Assembly (NCBI RefSeq): GCF_000517025.1
Contig: NZ_KI912095.1
Span: forward strand, 126,604-190,603
Source: Halonatronum saccharophilum DSM 13868
GTDB taxonomy: Bacteria > Bacillota > Halanaerobiia > Halobacteroidales > Halobacteroidaceae
Direction: 5' to 3'
DNA length: 64,000 nucleotides
The translations under genes and the position numbers were made by a program. The notes under the pieces were generated by a model. It was not told the DNA's origin and made no database searches. It saw only the letters and a list, made by a program, of their open reading frames with translations. The number at the start of each line of letters is the position of its first letter. The stretch's first letter is position 1. This document shows, in pieces, positions 52,177 to 63,211 of the stretch.

Positions 52177-54247
52177 ATTTAGTATTAGAGTTAAAATAAT
52201 AATTTCAATTTTAATATCTTCGTTTTTAATATCTACATTAGTAAGTATTGTTGCAACGACTAATAGTCAAAATTTATTAGAAAAAGAAGTTGAAGATAAG
52301 TTAGTAAATATGGCCGCTAATTATGCTAATGAATTCAGTCAAAGATTTATTTTAATTGAGGAATCAGTTGAACAGTTTGAAGAAATTATTAAACTAACTA
52401 TTGATGTAGATAAGTTTAAAAATGATCCAAAATATATTGACGAATATAAAAAGAAAATAATTCCTATTGTTAAAGGCTTTGCAGATGGTCTTGAGGTCTC
52501 ACCAAGTGCATATATATATTTTAATCATCAATTACTTGGTGAAGGGCATGATGTCTGGTATCAAGATGGAAATAATGATGGATATAGCATAAGACAAGAA
52601 GAAATACCACTAGAATATTTTGAAGATGAGAATAGAGCTAGCTCATGGTATTATAATCCAATAGATGCTGGAAGAGGTCTTTGGTCTGAACCTTATGAGA
52701 CTACTTATGGAAAAAGTACTACTTTAATTTCTTACACTAAACCTATCTATAAGGATAATGTATTAATTGGAGTTGCAGGTATGGATTTTTTCTTTGAAGA
52801 TATAAAAGAAGCAATAGAATCTATAATAGTTTATGATAGTGGATATGCTTGGTTACATAATCAAAATTTTGATTATCTTATTCATCCAGAATTAGAAGGT
52901 CAAAATTTACTTGAACTTGGAGCTAGGGATTATGAGTTTATGGCTGAAAGAATGTTAACTAAAAGAAATGGAGTAATTGAGTATGATTATGAAGGAGAAG
53001 ATAAAATTTTAGGATATGCAACTTTAGTTAATGATTGGATATTAGCTATTGGGCCACCAATTGAAGAAATTCTAAGGTCTATAAATCGAACAAGAAATTT
53101 ACTGATTATTTTAATAATTTTAGGAGTATTAATTTCAACTTTTATAGGTTATATAGTATCTTTAAAAATTACAAATTCATTAAATTTAGCAGTAGGGCAA
53201 TGCGAAGAAATGGCCAATGGTGATTTCACAAGAGTATTAGGAGAAGAGTGGACTGAAAGAGGAGATGAGATAGGAGCATTAGCTCAAGGTTTTAATAAAA
53301 TAACTTTTGCTATGAAAGATGTGATAACTAATATTTCGAACAATGTTGAGAATCTATCAGCTTATAGTGAGGAACTATCAGCTTCAGGAAATCAGGTTGG
53401 AGATGGTGCTAGTCAAGTAACACAATCAATTCAAGAAATTGCTTTAGGGGCAGAAGAGAGTACAGTTCAGATTGCTGAGATTAATCAAAAGATAGAAGAC
53501 TTAATAAGTGAAATTGAAGAAATAGAAGATAAAACTAAGGAAATGACTAATGTTTCTAGTTCTGCTTTAGAATATATAGAAAAAGGTAATCAATCAGTTA
53601 ATAAATCTGTAAAGGTAATAAATGAAGTTAAAGATGATACAAAAGAAGTTGCAGATATTATCTTTGATTTAGGAGAAACATCTAATCAAATTAATTGTAT
53701 TGTAGGATTAATTGATGATATAGCAGATCAGACAAGCTTATTATCATTAAATGCAACAATAGAAGCTGCTAGAGCCAAAGAGCATGGTGAAGGTTTTGCA
53801 GTAGTAGCAGAAGAGATTAGAAACTTAGCTAATGAGACTTCTGAGGCAACTAATAATATAGCAGATTTGATTAATAATATGCAAAACAAAGTAAATAAAG
53901 CAGTAAAGAAGATGAAAGAGAATAAAGAGGTAGTTCGAACAGGGGTAGCGAGGATAGAAGAGACAGGTACTTCATTTAAAGATATCCAAGAAGTTGTAAA
54001 TAAACTTAGTAGTATTATTTGTGATGTAACAGCTAGTACAGAAAATATGACAGCTAATAGTAAAGAAGCAAAAGAGAAAGTAGATAATATAGCTGAAGTA
54101 ACAGAAGAGTTTGCAGCTAATACAGAAGAAGTATCAGCATCAAGTGAAGAACAGTCTGCTGCTACAGAAGAGATTATATCTGCTTCTTATGAACTATCAG
54201 AAATGGCTCAAACTTTGCAAAATTTAGTAGAGAAATTTAAGGTATAA
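52169..54247 (+). CDS. Methyl-accepting chemotaxis protein 1 (dCache-type)
   Basis: The 692-residue transmembrane receptor has TM1 (~8-30), a large extracytoplasmic dCache-like ligand domain (~35-305; [18 protein letters not shown] and [12 protein letters not shown] are typical), TM2 ([20 protein letters not shown]), a HAMP domain and a cytoplasmic signalling domain. The hairpin tip is [20 protein letters not shown]. It is cotranslated with the HD-GYP gene. Parts of its signalling domain share near-identical DNA with the two receptors downstream. The ligand is unknown. Confidence 0.94.
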   Translation: MNKFSIRVKIIISILISSFLISTLVSIVATTNSQNLLEKEVEDKLVNMAANYANEFSQRFILIEESVEQFEEIIKLTIDVDKFKNDPKYIDEYKKKIIPIVKGFADGLEVSPSAYIYFNHQLLGEGHDVWYQDGNNDGYSIRQEEIPLEYFEDENRASSWYYNPIDAGRGLWSEPYETTYGKSTTLISYTKPIYKDNVLIGVAGMDFFFEDIKEAIESIIVYDSGYAWLHNQNFDYLIHPELEGQNLLELGARDYEFMAERMLTKRNGVIEYDYEGEDKILGYATLVNDWILAIGPPIEEILRSINRTRNLLIILIILGVLISTFIGYIVSLKITNSLNLAVGQCEEMANGDFTRVLGEEWTERGDEIGALAQGFNKITFAMKDVITNISNNVENLSAYSEELSASGNQVGDGASQVTQSIQEIALGAEESTVQIAEINQKIEDLISEIEEIEDKTKEMTNVSSSALEYIEKGNQSVNKSVKVINEVKDDTKEVADIIFDLGETSNQINCIVGLIDDIADQTSLLSLNATIEAARAKEHGEGFAVVAEEIRNLANETSEATNNIADLINNMQNKVNKAVKKMKENKEVVRTGVARIEETGTSFKDIQEVVNKLSSIICDVTASTENMTANSKEAKEKVDNIAEVTEEFAANTEEVSASSEEQSAATEEIISASYELSEMAQTLQNLVEKFKV

Positions 54248-54297
54248 ATCTTGCTGTAAAACAGTAATAAATCTATACAAAGGAAAACTTTAATCTT

Positions 54298-54325
54298 CTG
54301 GAGGGTCTTTGATCCTTCAGTTTTT
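54298..54325 (+). terminator. Terminator after chemoreceptor 1
   Basis: CTGGAGGG and TCCTTCAG pair (two G-T pairs) around TCTTTGA, followed by TTTTT. Confidence 0.65.
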
Positions 54326-54401
54326 GAAAGAAGCGCGTTCTAATATAATAAGAGTTGATTTTTTTGAAAAATTAAAACAAAATATACTAGAGAGGTTAGT
54401 A

Positions 54402-54845
54402 ATAAAGAGAATTAAGATAATAATAGCTGATGCTATTTCATTGATAAGAGAAGGAATTGAAATCATATTAAATTTGGAAGAAGGGTTAGAGGTTATAGCT
54501 ACTGCAAGAGATGGTATTGAGGCTTATCAAAAAGTAAAAGAGCATCAACCAGATATTGTATTAATGGATATAGAAATGCCTAGAATGAATGGCATAGAAA
54601 GTAGTAAAAAGATTAAGAAGGATTATCCTAATACGAAAATTATAGCATTTACAAGCTTTGCCGATAAAGATTATATAATAGATATGTTTAGTTGTGGAGT
54701 AGAAGGATATATTTTAAAAAATATAGAGCCTAGCAAACTTATATAAGTAATTTATGATCTTGTTAATAATGAAATGTTTTTAGCAACTGAAATAGCCCAA
54801 AAATTAATAAATGAAAAAGTAAAAAAAGATTTTGATAAAGAGTAA
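54402..54845 (+). pseudogene. Decayed NarL-type response regulator
   Basis: The frame aligns with the regulator at 50174 from its first residue, but the start ATG is replaced by ATA (54402). The acidic pocket IADDQS has become IADAIS. A TAA at 54744-54746 interrupts SKLI-VIYDL, where the intact gene has a lysine codon. The DNA-binding domain is missing after 54845. Homology is otherwise clear (LVLMDIEMPRMNG-like phospho-acceptor region). It is a non-functional duplicate; the longer frame from 54309 adds unrelated upstream codons. Confidence 0.8.
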
Positions 54846-54963
54846 GTCTTTTGTTTATCATACTAAAAAGATAACTTATTTAATGTCTGTTGAATATTAA
54901 TTTAACAAAAATAAACAACTAATATATTAAGGTTAAAATAAAGTTATTAAAGGAGAGATAAAA

Positions 54964-56970
54964 GTGATTAGATTACTTAAAGAAAAGATAGAAAATAGCA
55001 TTAGTAAGCAATTTATATTTATTTTAGCGCTTAGTATGATAATAACTTTTGTTATTGTTATTATGTTTATTAATCATTTAGTTGGTAGCAGAATATTTAA
55101 TGTTGTAGATGTTAATACTTTTTTAACTACAGAGCAAAATATTCAGTTTATAGGTACTTGGTTTGAAGAAAGAAAAAATCAGATAGAAGACTATGCTGAT
55201 ATTCCTATAGTTCAGAGTATGGATTGGGAAAAAGCAGAGGATTATTTAAAAAGTAGACATAAAAAACATTCTAATATATATGATAACATTTGGATAGCGG
55301 ATATTGAAGGGGATTTTATTACTACAGATGGTATAAAAGGAAATGCAAGAGAGAGGGATTATTTTGATAAAGTATTAAATGGTGAAGTAGTATTTTCTGA
55401 ACCATTAATTTCTTTATCGACAGGAAATCCAATAGTAATTATTGTTGCTCCCATATTTAGTGAAAATAATCAAGTTATAGGAGTTATAGGTGGTAGTATT
55501 CTTTTAGATAATTTAACAGAGTTTATTTCTGATATGAGAGTAGAACATCCAGATTCTTATTCTTATATAATTGATAATTCAGGTTTAAATCTAGCTCATC
55601 CCAATACAGATTTGATTTTAGAAGCTAATATGAAAGATATTCCTGCATTTGAAGGTGTAGTAGATAATGTACTTAATAAGTCTTATGGAGAAGTAGATTA
55701 TGTTTATGAAGGGGTAAAGACATATGCTTATTTTTATGAAATTCCAAATACTGATGGTTGGAAACTAATAACTAGAGTCCCAGCTGAATTTATAGATGAA
55801 CCGATTTCTGAAGTTAGGAATAGATTAATGATTGCTTTAATAATAGCTTTATTTATTTTATTGATCATAGGGTATAAAGTTATTAGTCTATTTGGAAAGG
55901 GTTTAAATCTTGCAGCAATTGATTTTGAAAAGATGGCTAATTATGATTTTACTGACATAAAAGAAGAAGATTTAACTAAAAGAAAAGATGAATTTGGTAG
56001 GTTAGGACGAGCCTATAATAAAATAAACTTTGCTATGAAAAATATGATAACTAATGTTTTAAATAATGTTGATAATCTATCAGCTCATAGTGAAGAATTA
56101 TCAGCTGCAGGAGATCAGGTTGCAGATGGTGCTAGTCAGATAACACAATCAATTCAAGATGTTGCTTCGGGTGCAGAAGAGAGTACAGTTCAAATAGAAT
56201 ATATTAATCAAAGTATAAAATATTTAACAGATGAGATTGAAGGGATAGAAAGCAAAACTAAACAAATGATTGATGTTTCTAATTCTGTTTTAGAAGATAT
56301 AGAAAAAGGTAATCAATCAGTTAATAAATCTGTAAAGGTAATAAATGAAGTTAAAGATGATACAAAAGAAGTTGCGGATATTATCTTTGATTTAGGAGAA
56401 ACATCTAATCAAATTAATTGTATTGTAGGGTTAATTAATGATATAGCAGATCAGACAAGTTTGTTATCTTTAAATGCAACAATAGAAGCTGCCAGAGCTA
56501 AAAAGTATGGTGAAGGTTTTGCAGTAGTAGCAGAAGAGATTAGAGATTTAGCTAATGAAACTTCTAAGGGGACTAATAATATAGCAAATTTAATTAATAA
56601 TGTTCAAGAGAAAGTAAATAAAGCAGTAAAGAAAATAAAAGAAAATGAAAAAACAGTTAAAACAGGGGTAATTACCATAGAAGAAACAGGTATTTTGTTC
56701 AAAGATATTAAAAAAGTTGTAAATGAACTTAGTAACATTATTATTGATGTAACAAATAGTACAAAAAATATGACATCTAATAGTAGAGAAGTAAAAGAAA
56801 AAGTACAGAATATAGCTGAAGTAACAGAAGAGTTTGCAGCTAATACAGAAGAAGTATCAGCATCAAGTGAGGAACAGGCTGCTGCTACAGAAGAGATTAT
56901 ATCTGCTTCTTATGAACTATCAGAAATGGCTCACACTTTACAAAATTTAGTAGAACAATTTAAGGTATAG
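54964..56970 (+). CDS. Methyl-accepting chemotaxis protein 2 (dCache-type)
   Basis: This 668-residue receptor starts at GTG 54964 (AAGGAGAG ten nt upstream). TM1 (~19-40) is followed by a dCache_1 ligand domain ([49 protein letters not shown]), TM2 (~282-302), HAMP and the signalling domain with [20 protein letters not shown]. The C-terminal half is close to receptor 1 in DNA sequence, and the ligand-binding half is close to receptor 3, so it looks like a mosaic of the two. The cache domain type often binds amino acids or organic acids. Confidence 0.94.
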   Translation: MIRLLKEKIENSISKQFIFILALSMIITFVIVIMFINHLVGSRIFNVVDVNTFLTTEQNIQFIGTWFEERKNQIEDYADIPIVQSMDWEKAEDYLKSRHKKHSNIYDNIWIADIEGDFITTDGIKGNARERDYFDKVLNGEVVFSEPLISLSTGNPIVIIVAPIFSENNQVIGVIGGSILLDNLTEFISDMRVEHPDSYSYIIDNSGLNLAHPNTDLILEANMKDIPAFEGVVDNVLNKSYGEVDYVYEGVKTYAYFYEIPNTDGWKLITRVPAEFIDEPISEVRNRLMIALIIALFILLIIGYKVISLFGKGLNLAAIDFEKMANYDFTDIKEEDLTKRKDEFGRLGRAYNKINFAMKNMITNVLNNVDNLSAHSEELSAAGDQVADGASQITQSIQDVASGAEESTVQIEYINQSIKYLTDEIEGIESKTKQMIDVSNSVLEDIEKGNQSVNKSVKVINEVKDDTKEVADIIFDLGETSNQINCIVGLINDIADQTSLLSLNATIEAARAKKYGEGFAVVAEEIRDLANETSKGTNNIANLINNVQEKVNKAVKKIKENEKTVKTGVITIEETGILFKDIKKVVNELSNIIIDVTNSTKNMTSNSREVKEKVQNIAEVTEEFAANTEEVSASSEEQAAATEEIISASYELSEMAHTLQNLVEQFKV

Positions 56971-57155
56971 GTTGTATAATAAATCTTTAGGAGGGCTTTT
57001 TGCTTTCTTATTTTTCTAAATTTATATATAAAATGATTCTCTATCAATTGTTGTGTAAAAGACTCTTGTTTAAATTAATTAATCATATAGAATTTTTAAT
57101 GTACCTTAACTTAAGTCATATTCTTCTAAGTGAACTTATTTATAATAACAATTCG

Positions 57156-57286
57156 TACCTCACCCTAACCTCTACGGAGAATAAACTTCAATTCCCCTTC
57201 GTACCAAGACCAGTCTCTCCTACCCTAGGAGAGGGAATAAAAAGCCTTTAGTTCACCCTCTCATAAGGTAGGAGGGGGGTGAGGTA
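57156..57286. repeat. Palindromic intergenic repeat with TACCTCACCC ends
   Basis: TACCTCACCC (57156-57165) and GGGTGAGGTA (57277-57286) are exact inverted ends; inside, CTCTCCTA and TAGGAGAG form a hairpin. No gene is present between 56971 and 57309; the 83-codon frame over this element has no RBS and is not a gene. Confidence 0.7.
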
Positions 57287-57309
57287 TAAAGTATGAAGCT
57301 TTGATTAAC

Positions 57310-57495
57310 TTACACTGTGTCAAACACTCTACGTCTAAGATTATTTATATTTGGAACATCATAACCAGTTCTTTTAATCAATTTAATTTTATTATTAATG
57401 CCTTCAGTGTATCCATTATTTATCTTATAATTAAGGTAATTTAAAATCTTTGTTTCCCAACGCTTGATAGTTCCTTTACCATCATTAAATGGGGT
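57310..57495 (-). pseudogene. C-terminal fragment of an ISL3-type transposase
   Basis: On the minus strand the frame reads KRWETKILNYLNYKINNGYTEG, then INNKIKLIKRTGYDV and NNLRRRVF, ending at a TAA at 57312-57310. This is the conserved end of ISL3-family transposases (GxTEGINNKIKxIKR). Only ~61 codons remain; no inverted ends of an intact IS were found. It is the only mobile-element gene trace in the window. Confidence 0.8.
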
Positions 57496-57549
57496 TAATT
57501 ATAAACTCAAATATAAATAAAGAAAAAATCATAAGAGGGAGTGATATAA

Positions 57550-59427
57550 ATGTTTAAATTGATTAAAGAAAAGATAGAGAGTAGTATTAGCAGGAAGATG
57601 TTGTTTGTTTTAGCAAGTAGTATGATATTAGCGTTCATTATTGTTATCTTGCTGTCTAATCATTTAGTCAGTAGTAGAATGTTCAATATAGTTGATAGTA
57701 ATGTTAGTATAACTATAGAACAGAATGCTCAATATGTAGGAGATTGGCTTGAAGAAAGAAAGCAACAGATAGAAGATTATGCTGATACCCCAGTAGTTAA
57801 GAGTATGGACTGGACTCAAGCAGAAGGGTATTTAAGTAGAAGACATAGACAATATTCAGATATATATGAATTATTCTATATTGCAGATTTAGATGGAGAT
57901 TTTCAAACCACAGGTGGGGCAGATGGAAATGTGAAGAATAGAGAATATTTTCATTTGGCAATGCAAGGAAGGACTATAATTTCTGAACCATTAATTTCTA
58001 GAGCAACAGGTGAACCAAATATAGTTGTGGTAAGTCCTATAAGAGATAATGGACAGATAGTTGGAATGATGGGTGGTGCACTTAATTTAAGTAATTTGAC
58101 AGACTTTATGTCTGATATGAGAGTAGATCATCAGGGTTCATATTCTTATATAGTTGATAGTTCTGGTTTAAATTTAGCTCATCCAGAAACAGACTTGATT
58201 TTAGAAGCTAATATGAGAGAAATTCCTGCTTTAAAAGGTATAGCAGATACTGTACTTAATGAAAGGTCTGGAGGAATATATTATGTTTATGAAGGTGTAG
58301 AAACCTATGCTTATTTTCATGAGATACCAAATACTGATGGTTGGAAGTTAGTAACTAGAGTTCCAGCTGAGTTTATAAATGAACCAATTTCTAATGTTAG
58401 GAATGGATTGATTATCTCCTTAATTATAACCTTAATTATCTTATTAATTATAGGTTATAAGAGTATGAGTTTTATAGCAAATACATTTAAATTAGCAATA
58501 GAAGACTGTGAGATTATGGCTGATGGTGATTTTACTAATATTCAAGGTGAAGAGTGGACTGAGAGAGGGGATGAACTTGGAAGATTGGCGAAAGCATTCA
58601 ATAAGATAAATTTTGCTATGAAAGATGTGATAACTAATATTTCGAACAATGTTGAGAATCTATCAGCTTATAGTGAGGAACTATCAGCTTCAGCAGAAGA
58701 AGGCAATGCAAGTATAGATACTACAAGTGGATTAATTCAAAATATGTCAGCAGGAATAGAAGAGATTTCAGCATCTTCACAGGAAGTAGCCAGTTTTTCT
58801 GACCAAGCTAAGTTAGAGACTAACACAGGTAGTGAAAACATTAAAGATACTATAAGAAGTATTGAAGAAATTAATGAAGTTATTGCTGAGACAGTTGATG
58901 TTATAAAGCAATTAGATGAAAATTCTCAAGAGATTGAGCAAATTGTTGAATTAATAACTAATATAGCAGAGCAGACTAACCTACTAGCTTTAAATGCTGC
59001 TATTGAAGCTGCTAGAGCTGGAGAACATGGACATGGTTTTGCTGTAGTAGCAGATGAGATTAGATCTTTGGCAAGTGAAACTTCTAAAGCAACAGAAGAG
59101 ATTTCTCACTTAATTAATAGGACTCAAGAACAATCTAAAAAGGGGATTAAAAAGGTTAAAGAGGTTGAAATTAAAGCTAAAAAAGGTCAAGAGATTGTTA
59201 AAAAGACAGGAGAAGTGTTTGGAAACATTAAGAAGTCAGTAGAAGAAACATCTTTACAAATAGAGCAGACTGCTAAAGCAAGTAATGATTTGGCACAAAA
59301 TAGTGATGAAATAGTAAGTGCAACTGAAGATATAGGTGATATGTCTGGAGAAATATCTAATTCTTCACAGGAGTTAGCTCAAATGGCTCATAAATTACAA
59401 GAGTTGATAGCACAATTTAAGGTATAA
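57550..59427 (+). CDS. Methyl-accepting chemotaxis protein 3 (dCache-type)
   Basis: The 625-residue receptor has TM1 (~19-40), a dCache_1 domain very like that of receptor 2 ([49 protein letters not shown]), TM2, HAMP and a more canonical signalling domain ([35 protein letters not shown]). An 80-bp DNA block just after HAMP is identical to receptor 1. The RBS is AGAGGGAG. The signalling domain differs from receptors 1 and 2, which share the [15 protein letters not shown] variant. Confidence 0.94.
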   Translation: MFKLIKEKIESSISRKMLFVLASSMILAFIIVILLSNHLVSSRMFNIVDSNVSITIEQNAQYVGDWLEERKQQIEDYADTPVVKSMDWTQAEGYLSRRHRQYSDIYELFYIADLDGDFQTTGGADGNVKNREYFHLAMQGRTIISEPLISRATGEPNIVVVSPIRDNGQIVGMMGGALNLSNLTDFMSDMRVDHQGSYSYIVDSSGLNLAHPETDLILEANMREIPALKGIADTVLNERSGGIYYVYEGVETYAYFHEIPNTDGWKLVTRVPAEFINEPISNVRNGLIISLIITLIILLIIGYKSMSFIANTFKLAIEDCEIMADGDFTNIQGEEWTERGDELGRLAKAFNKINFAMKDVITNISNNVENLSAYSEELSASAEEGNASIDTTSGLIQNMSAGIEEISASSQEVASFSDQAKLETNTGSENIKDTIRSIEEINEVIAETVDVIKQLDENSQEIEQIVELITNIAEQTNLLALNAAIEAARAGEHGHGFAVVADEIRSLASETSKATEEISHLINRTQEQSKKGIKKVKEVEIKAKKGQEIVKKTGEVFGNIKKSVEETSLQIEQTAKASNDLAQNSDEIVSATEDIGDMSGEISNSSQELAQMAHKLQELIAQFKV

Positions 59428-59462
59428 ACTTAATATTATTGTAGCTATATAAGGGAGAACAA

Positions 59463-59640
59463 ATGGAAATTAGTTCAATTTATTATTGCACTTTAGGTAA
59501 ATTAAATTTTATTATTGGGTGGGATACTAAAATAAATTCTTTTGAGGAAAAAGATAATGAAGAGATTAGAATTTAGCATATTTTTAAAGAGAATAATTTA
59601 AACTTAGAGTAAAGATTAAAAATAAAAGATATGGAGGAAT
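59463..59640 (+). pseudogene. Relic of the repeated decayed module, with 37-aa ORF
   Basis: An ORF (59463-59576) after AGGGAG encodes MEISSIYYCTLGKLNF... and ends NSFEEKDNEEIRI, matching the YNT-EK-NEEIRIYH phrase at 47900 and 61230. The following bases (AAAGAGAATAATTTAAAC; AAAGATATGGAGG) repeat those preceding the genes at 47990 and 61376. It does not look functional. Confidence 0.5.
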
Positions 59641-59644
59641 ATTT

Positions 59645-60922
59645 ATGGATTGGGAAGTAAAATCAACAAATATAATCGATAGACTTAAAGATCTTAATCT
59701 AAAGAGGAATATATCAGAAAATAAAGATATTATGAGATTTGAGAAACAGGATAAATCTATAAAAGAAACAATTGGTTTAAAAGATGAAATTAAAATCTCT
59801 GAGGAATCAAAAAAAATGGAAAAAATCGGAAGGGTTTTTGATGTATGTTATTTAGATGAAAGAGGAGATATTGATTTTGAAAGAATAGAAAGAAGTTTAG
59901 AAAGCAGATTATCAATGAGAGAGATCTCCTTTGGTGAAGAATACGTAAGAAGAATTAATAATCAAGACTTTATAGATGATTTTGTTTATAGATCGCGCTT
60001 ACTAGAGGATAAATTTGAATTTGTATTTGATGGTGATGAAAAAGAAACTATGCTTAATCAATTTGAGCAAGTTGTAGATGGTGTGTCTAATACCTTAATA
60101 AGAGAAATGACTAGTGAAATTGAAGATTTTTTTAATGGTAATTCTCCTTATATTTATAGTAGAGATAATTATGAAAAGTATGTAACAGATAAAGAGCAAG
60201 GAGAAGCTTTTAATACTGAAGATTTTAAAATAACTTTAGAAGAATTAATTGATCAAAGAATTAATGTGTTAGACGAGATAATTAATGAAAATCAAGAGGA
60301 ATGGGATAGACGACTTAGGCAGACAGATGTATTTAGAGGAAGAAGTTTAGAAACTCTAAATTTTAATGAATTATTAAAAGATACTGTTAATGAAGAGAGT
60401 AGTCAATATACTAAACTTGAAGATATGAGTAATGATATATTACAAAATGTTATGATTATTACAAAAGAGTTAAATCAAGAGTTAGCAAGGTTTAGTAATT
60501 CTAGTTCGTTAGCTATGAATGAAGAGGTTTTAGGTATGAATTTAGGATTAAGCTATGCTAAATTAGATGTAATGGTGAGTGAATTAAATTTAAGTGATCA
60601 AGTAGGAGAAGAACTAAGAAGTGGATTAGATAGAAATATTGACAATAAAATCAAGCAATTTGAAGATATGAATAGAGATAAGATAAATAATGCTTTAGAG
60701 ATGACGAAAAAGTTAAGTAAAAAAGAGAATTATGAATTAGAAAGTTTTTTTGCAGAAACAAAATTATATTTAGAAAAATCATATGATAATTTTTCTAAAA
60801 CTATAGTTAAGGGGGGATTTGTTTTAGAAATTCCTGAATTATTTATTGAAATACAAATAGACAGTACAATAAATGGTATAGAGTCTAGATGGAATAAATT
60901 TAAAGATGATTATTATAATTAA
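59645..60922 (+). CDS. Uncharacterised 425-aa acidic helical protein
   Basis: I do not recognise this family. The protein has no signal peptide or membrane segment, is rich in Glu, Asp, Lys and Asn, and appears almost entirely helical, with probable coiled coils (e.g. ~190-235 and ~300-370). The C-terminal ~50 residues (NFSKTIVKGGFVLEIPELFIEIQI) look beta-rich. The start ATG 59645 follows TATGGAGGAA. It lies between chemoreceptor genes and an ABC exporter. Its first residues, DWEVKST, are repeated as NWKVKST in a relic just upstream of the ABC ATPase at 61330, so a second copy of this gene once existed or its start was duplicated. Confidence 0.6.
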   Translation: MDWEVKSTNIIDRLKDLNLKRNISENKDIMRFEKQDKSIKETIGLKDEIKISEESKKMEKIGRVFDVCYLDERGDIDFERIERSLESRLSMREISFGEEYVRRINNQDFIDDFVYRSRLLEDKFEFVFDGDEKETMLNQFEQVVDGVSNTLIREMTSEIEDFFNGNSPYIYSRDNYEKYVTDKEQGEAFNTEDFKITLEELIDQRINVLDEIINENQEEWDRRLRQTDVFRGRSLETLNFNELLKDTVNEESSQYTKLEDMSNDILQNVMIITKELNQELARFSNSSSLAMNEEVLGMNLGLSYAKLDVMVSELNLSDQVGEELRSGLDRNIDNKIKQFEDMNRDKINNALEMTKKLSKKENYELESFFAETKLYLEKSYDNFSKTIVKGGFVLEIPELFIEIQIDSTINGIESRWNKFKDDYYN

Positions 60923-60995
60923 TAGGTAAAGGTGTAATATTATCAATTGTTTTTCAAACAAAATTAAGGAATATAGATTTTTGGAGATATAAATT

Positions 60996-61360
60996 ATGAA
61001 GAGTCAACACTATATAGTATTGAGGTTAGAGAGGAAAAGTACTGAAGAATTTTCTATTGAAATTATTAAAGTAAAAGAGATTATAAATTTGATTATATTA
61101 AAGGAATAACTAATTTAAGAAGAAAAGTTGTTATTATTGATTTAAGAAAAGGTTTCTGAATTTATTTTTTTACTGCTGATAGGAAGAATTAACTTATCTA
61201 CCAGCACTTTGATTATAATACATTTGAGGAAAAAGTTAATGAAGAAATTACAATATATCATATATTTAAAGAGAACAATCTAAATTTAGGGAGAAATCTA
61301 AAATAAAAGGTGAGGAGTGCCAGTATAAATTGGAAAGTAAAATCAACAAGTGGATTAAAA
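60996..61360 (+). pseudogene. Relic genes of the repeated module upstream of the ABC exporter
   Basis: A 37-codon ORF (60996-61109) continues in another frame as FDYIKGITNLRRKVVIIDLR, then after stops as FTADRKN and YNTFEEKVNEEITIYHIF. From 61305 the DNA repeats the start region of the unknown gene at 59645 (NWKVKSTSG). These are fragments of at least two decayed genes. The frame that runs from 61310 into the ATPase is a chance joining. Confidence 0.6.
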
Positions 61361-61375
61361 AAAGGAGAGGGTTAT

Positions 61376-62383
61376 ATGATTGAGGTAAGGAATCTGACAA
61401 AGGAGTTTAAGGTTTACAAGCGAGATCCTGGTTTGATTGGAGCACTAAAAAGTTTATATAAGAAAAAGGCTGAGATTAAACGAGCAGTTGATCAGATATC
61501 ATTTAGTATTGATAAGGGAGAGATTGTAGGGTACATTGGCCCAAATGGAGCAGGGAAATCTACAACTATTAAGATGATGACTGGTATTTTGGTTCCCAGC
61601 AGTGGAGAATGTATAGTTAATGGGGTAGTCCCTTATGAGAATCGTAAGTTAAATGCCAAGGATATAGGGGTAGTTTTTGGTCAGAGGAAACAGCTATGGT
61701 GGGATCTTCCTTTGACTGAGACCTTCTCTATACTAAAAGAGATATATAATGTAAGTGATAGTGATTTTAAATAGAGGATGGATTTTTTAGATAAGACCTT
61801 GGAGCTAGAGGAGTTTATCTCAAGCCCTGTTAGAACTTTGTCTTTGGGCCAACGAATGAGAGCTGATTTGGCTGCTTCTTTATTACATAATCCTAAGGTT
61901 TTATACTTAGATGAGCCGACAATAGGCTTAGATATAGTCGTTAAGGAGAGAATTAGAGAAGCGATTAAGGAGATAAATAGAAGATATCAGACTACTATAG
62001 TCTTAACAACCCATGATGTTGATGATATTGAAGAGCTGTGTGATAGGATGATCATTATCGATCAAGGAAAGAAGATCTATGATGGGAAGATTAAAGAGAT
62101 TAGTGATACCTATGGGTATATGAGAACAATACAGGTAGATTTAAAGTATTCAGATGATATAGAGAAGATGGACTTCTCTAAGGACTTTAATTTAGATGAG
62201 GAGGATTTGAAGGTTTGGAATGAGGATAACTCCTTATTTATTAAATTTAATAAAAACAAGGTGAGTATGCCTCAGATAGTCTCTTATGCCATGGAAAAGG
62301 CAGAGGTAGTTGATATTAATATTCAAGAAACCAAGATAGAAGAAATTATTAAGAGGATTTATAGAAATGAGGTGACCTTTTAA
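61376..62383 (+). pseudogene. ABC-2 exporter ATPase interrupted by an in-frame TAG
   Basis: From ATG 61376 (AAAGGAGAG upstream) the frame encodes an ATPase of the ABC-2/daunorubicin type: Walker A GPNGAGKST, Q-loop VVFGQRKQLWWDLPLTE, then TAG at 61772-61774 after SDSDFK. The same frame resumes at once with RMDFLDKTLELEEF, signature LSLGQRMRADLAASLL and Walker B VLYLDEPTIGLD, ending at 62383. Both halves are otherwise perfect, about 335 codons in total. A recent nonsense mutation, a sequencing error or TAG read-through would all explain it. Two permease genes follow without gaps. Confidence 0.85.
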
Positions 62384-63208
62384 TTGGAAATTAGAAAGCG
62401 CTTTAAGGTGTATTGGCCCTTTTCTATAAGTGTTATACAAACTTTATTAAGTTATAGGGTCAACTTCTTTATCTTTGTTGCAGGTGGGATATTACAGACC
62501 TTTGTAATATATTACTTATGGAGGGCTGTCTTTTATAGCTCTGGTCAAGAAACTTTAGAAGGTTTTACAATAGGTACTATGTTAATTTATATCTTTATGA
62601 GTGAGATAACTTCAAGAATAGTTCAATCAGATGTAGATAGGGCCATAGGTGATGAGGTAAAACAGGGGACAATAGCTATGAATTTGATTAGACCTATATC
62701 TTATCATATTAGATTGTTATTTATGGCAATAGGAGGAAACCTCTACCAATTCATCTTTATCTGTTTGCCTATCTGGGTTGGGGTAGAATCCTATAGATAT
62801 TTCTCCTTAGGGGGAGGATTGCCAGATTTGAGGGTCTTTTTCTTTTATTTTTTAAGTATTAGCTTAAGTTTTATTATATTATTCTTATTTAATTTATGCT
62901 TTGGGTTGATGGCTTTTTTTGTTACTAATATGTGGGGCTTTAGTCGGCTTAAAGGGGTTATTATAGCTTTCTTCTCCGGTCAGATAATACCTTTGGTGTT
63001 TTTTCCAGAAGCTTTGCAAAGAATCTTAAACTTTTTTCCTTTTGCTTCAATGAACTATATACCAGTAATGATTTATTTAAATAAGATAGAAGGTAATGAG
63101 ATGTTTAGGGCATTAGGAGTACAATTTTTCTGGGTTATTATCTTAGGGATTATTAGTACCTTAATTTGGAATAAGGCTATATCAAGACTTACAATATTAG
63201 GGGGTTAG
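62384..63208 (+). CDS. ABC-2 type permease 1
   Basis: The 274-residue membrane protein has about six helices and matches the ABC-2 / DUF990-like permease family (RVNFFIFVAGGILQTFVIYYLW; the conserved EVKQGTIAMNLIRPISY cytoplasmic loop). It starts with TTG 62384 directly at the stop of the ATPase gene, so translation is coupled. With the next permease and the ATPase it forms an exporter of unknown substrate. If the ATPase is dead the complex would be inactive unless another ATPase serves it. Confidence 0.88.
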   Translation: MEIRKRFKVYWPFSISVIQTLLSYRVNFFIFVAGGILQTFVIYYLWRAVFYSSGQETLEGFTIGTMLIYIFMSEITSRIVQSDVDRAIGDEVKQGTIAMNLIRPISYHIRLLFMAIGGNLYQFIFICLPIWVGVESYRYFSLGGGLPDLRVFFFYFLSISLSFIILFLFNLCFGLMAFFVTNMWGFSRLKGVIIAFFSGQIIPLVFFPEALQRILNFFPFASMNYIPVMIYLNKIEGNEMFRALGVQFFWVIILGIISTLIWNKAISRLTILGG

Positions 63209-63211
63209 AGG

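Noticed and set aside
57000..57251. 83-codon + strand ORF after chemoreceptor 2
   Set aside because: No RBS, low-complexity start, and its second half is the palindromic repeat at 57156-57286.
61310..61774. Frame from 61310 as the ATPase N-terminus
   Set aside because: The first 22 codons are a relic of another gene start (NWKVKST); a good RBS serves ATG 61376.
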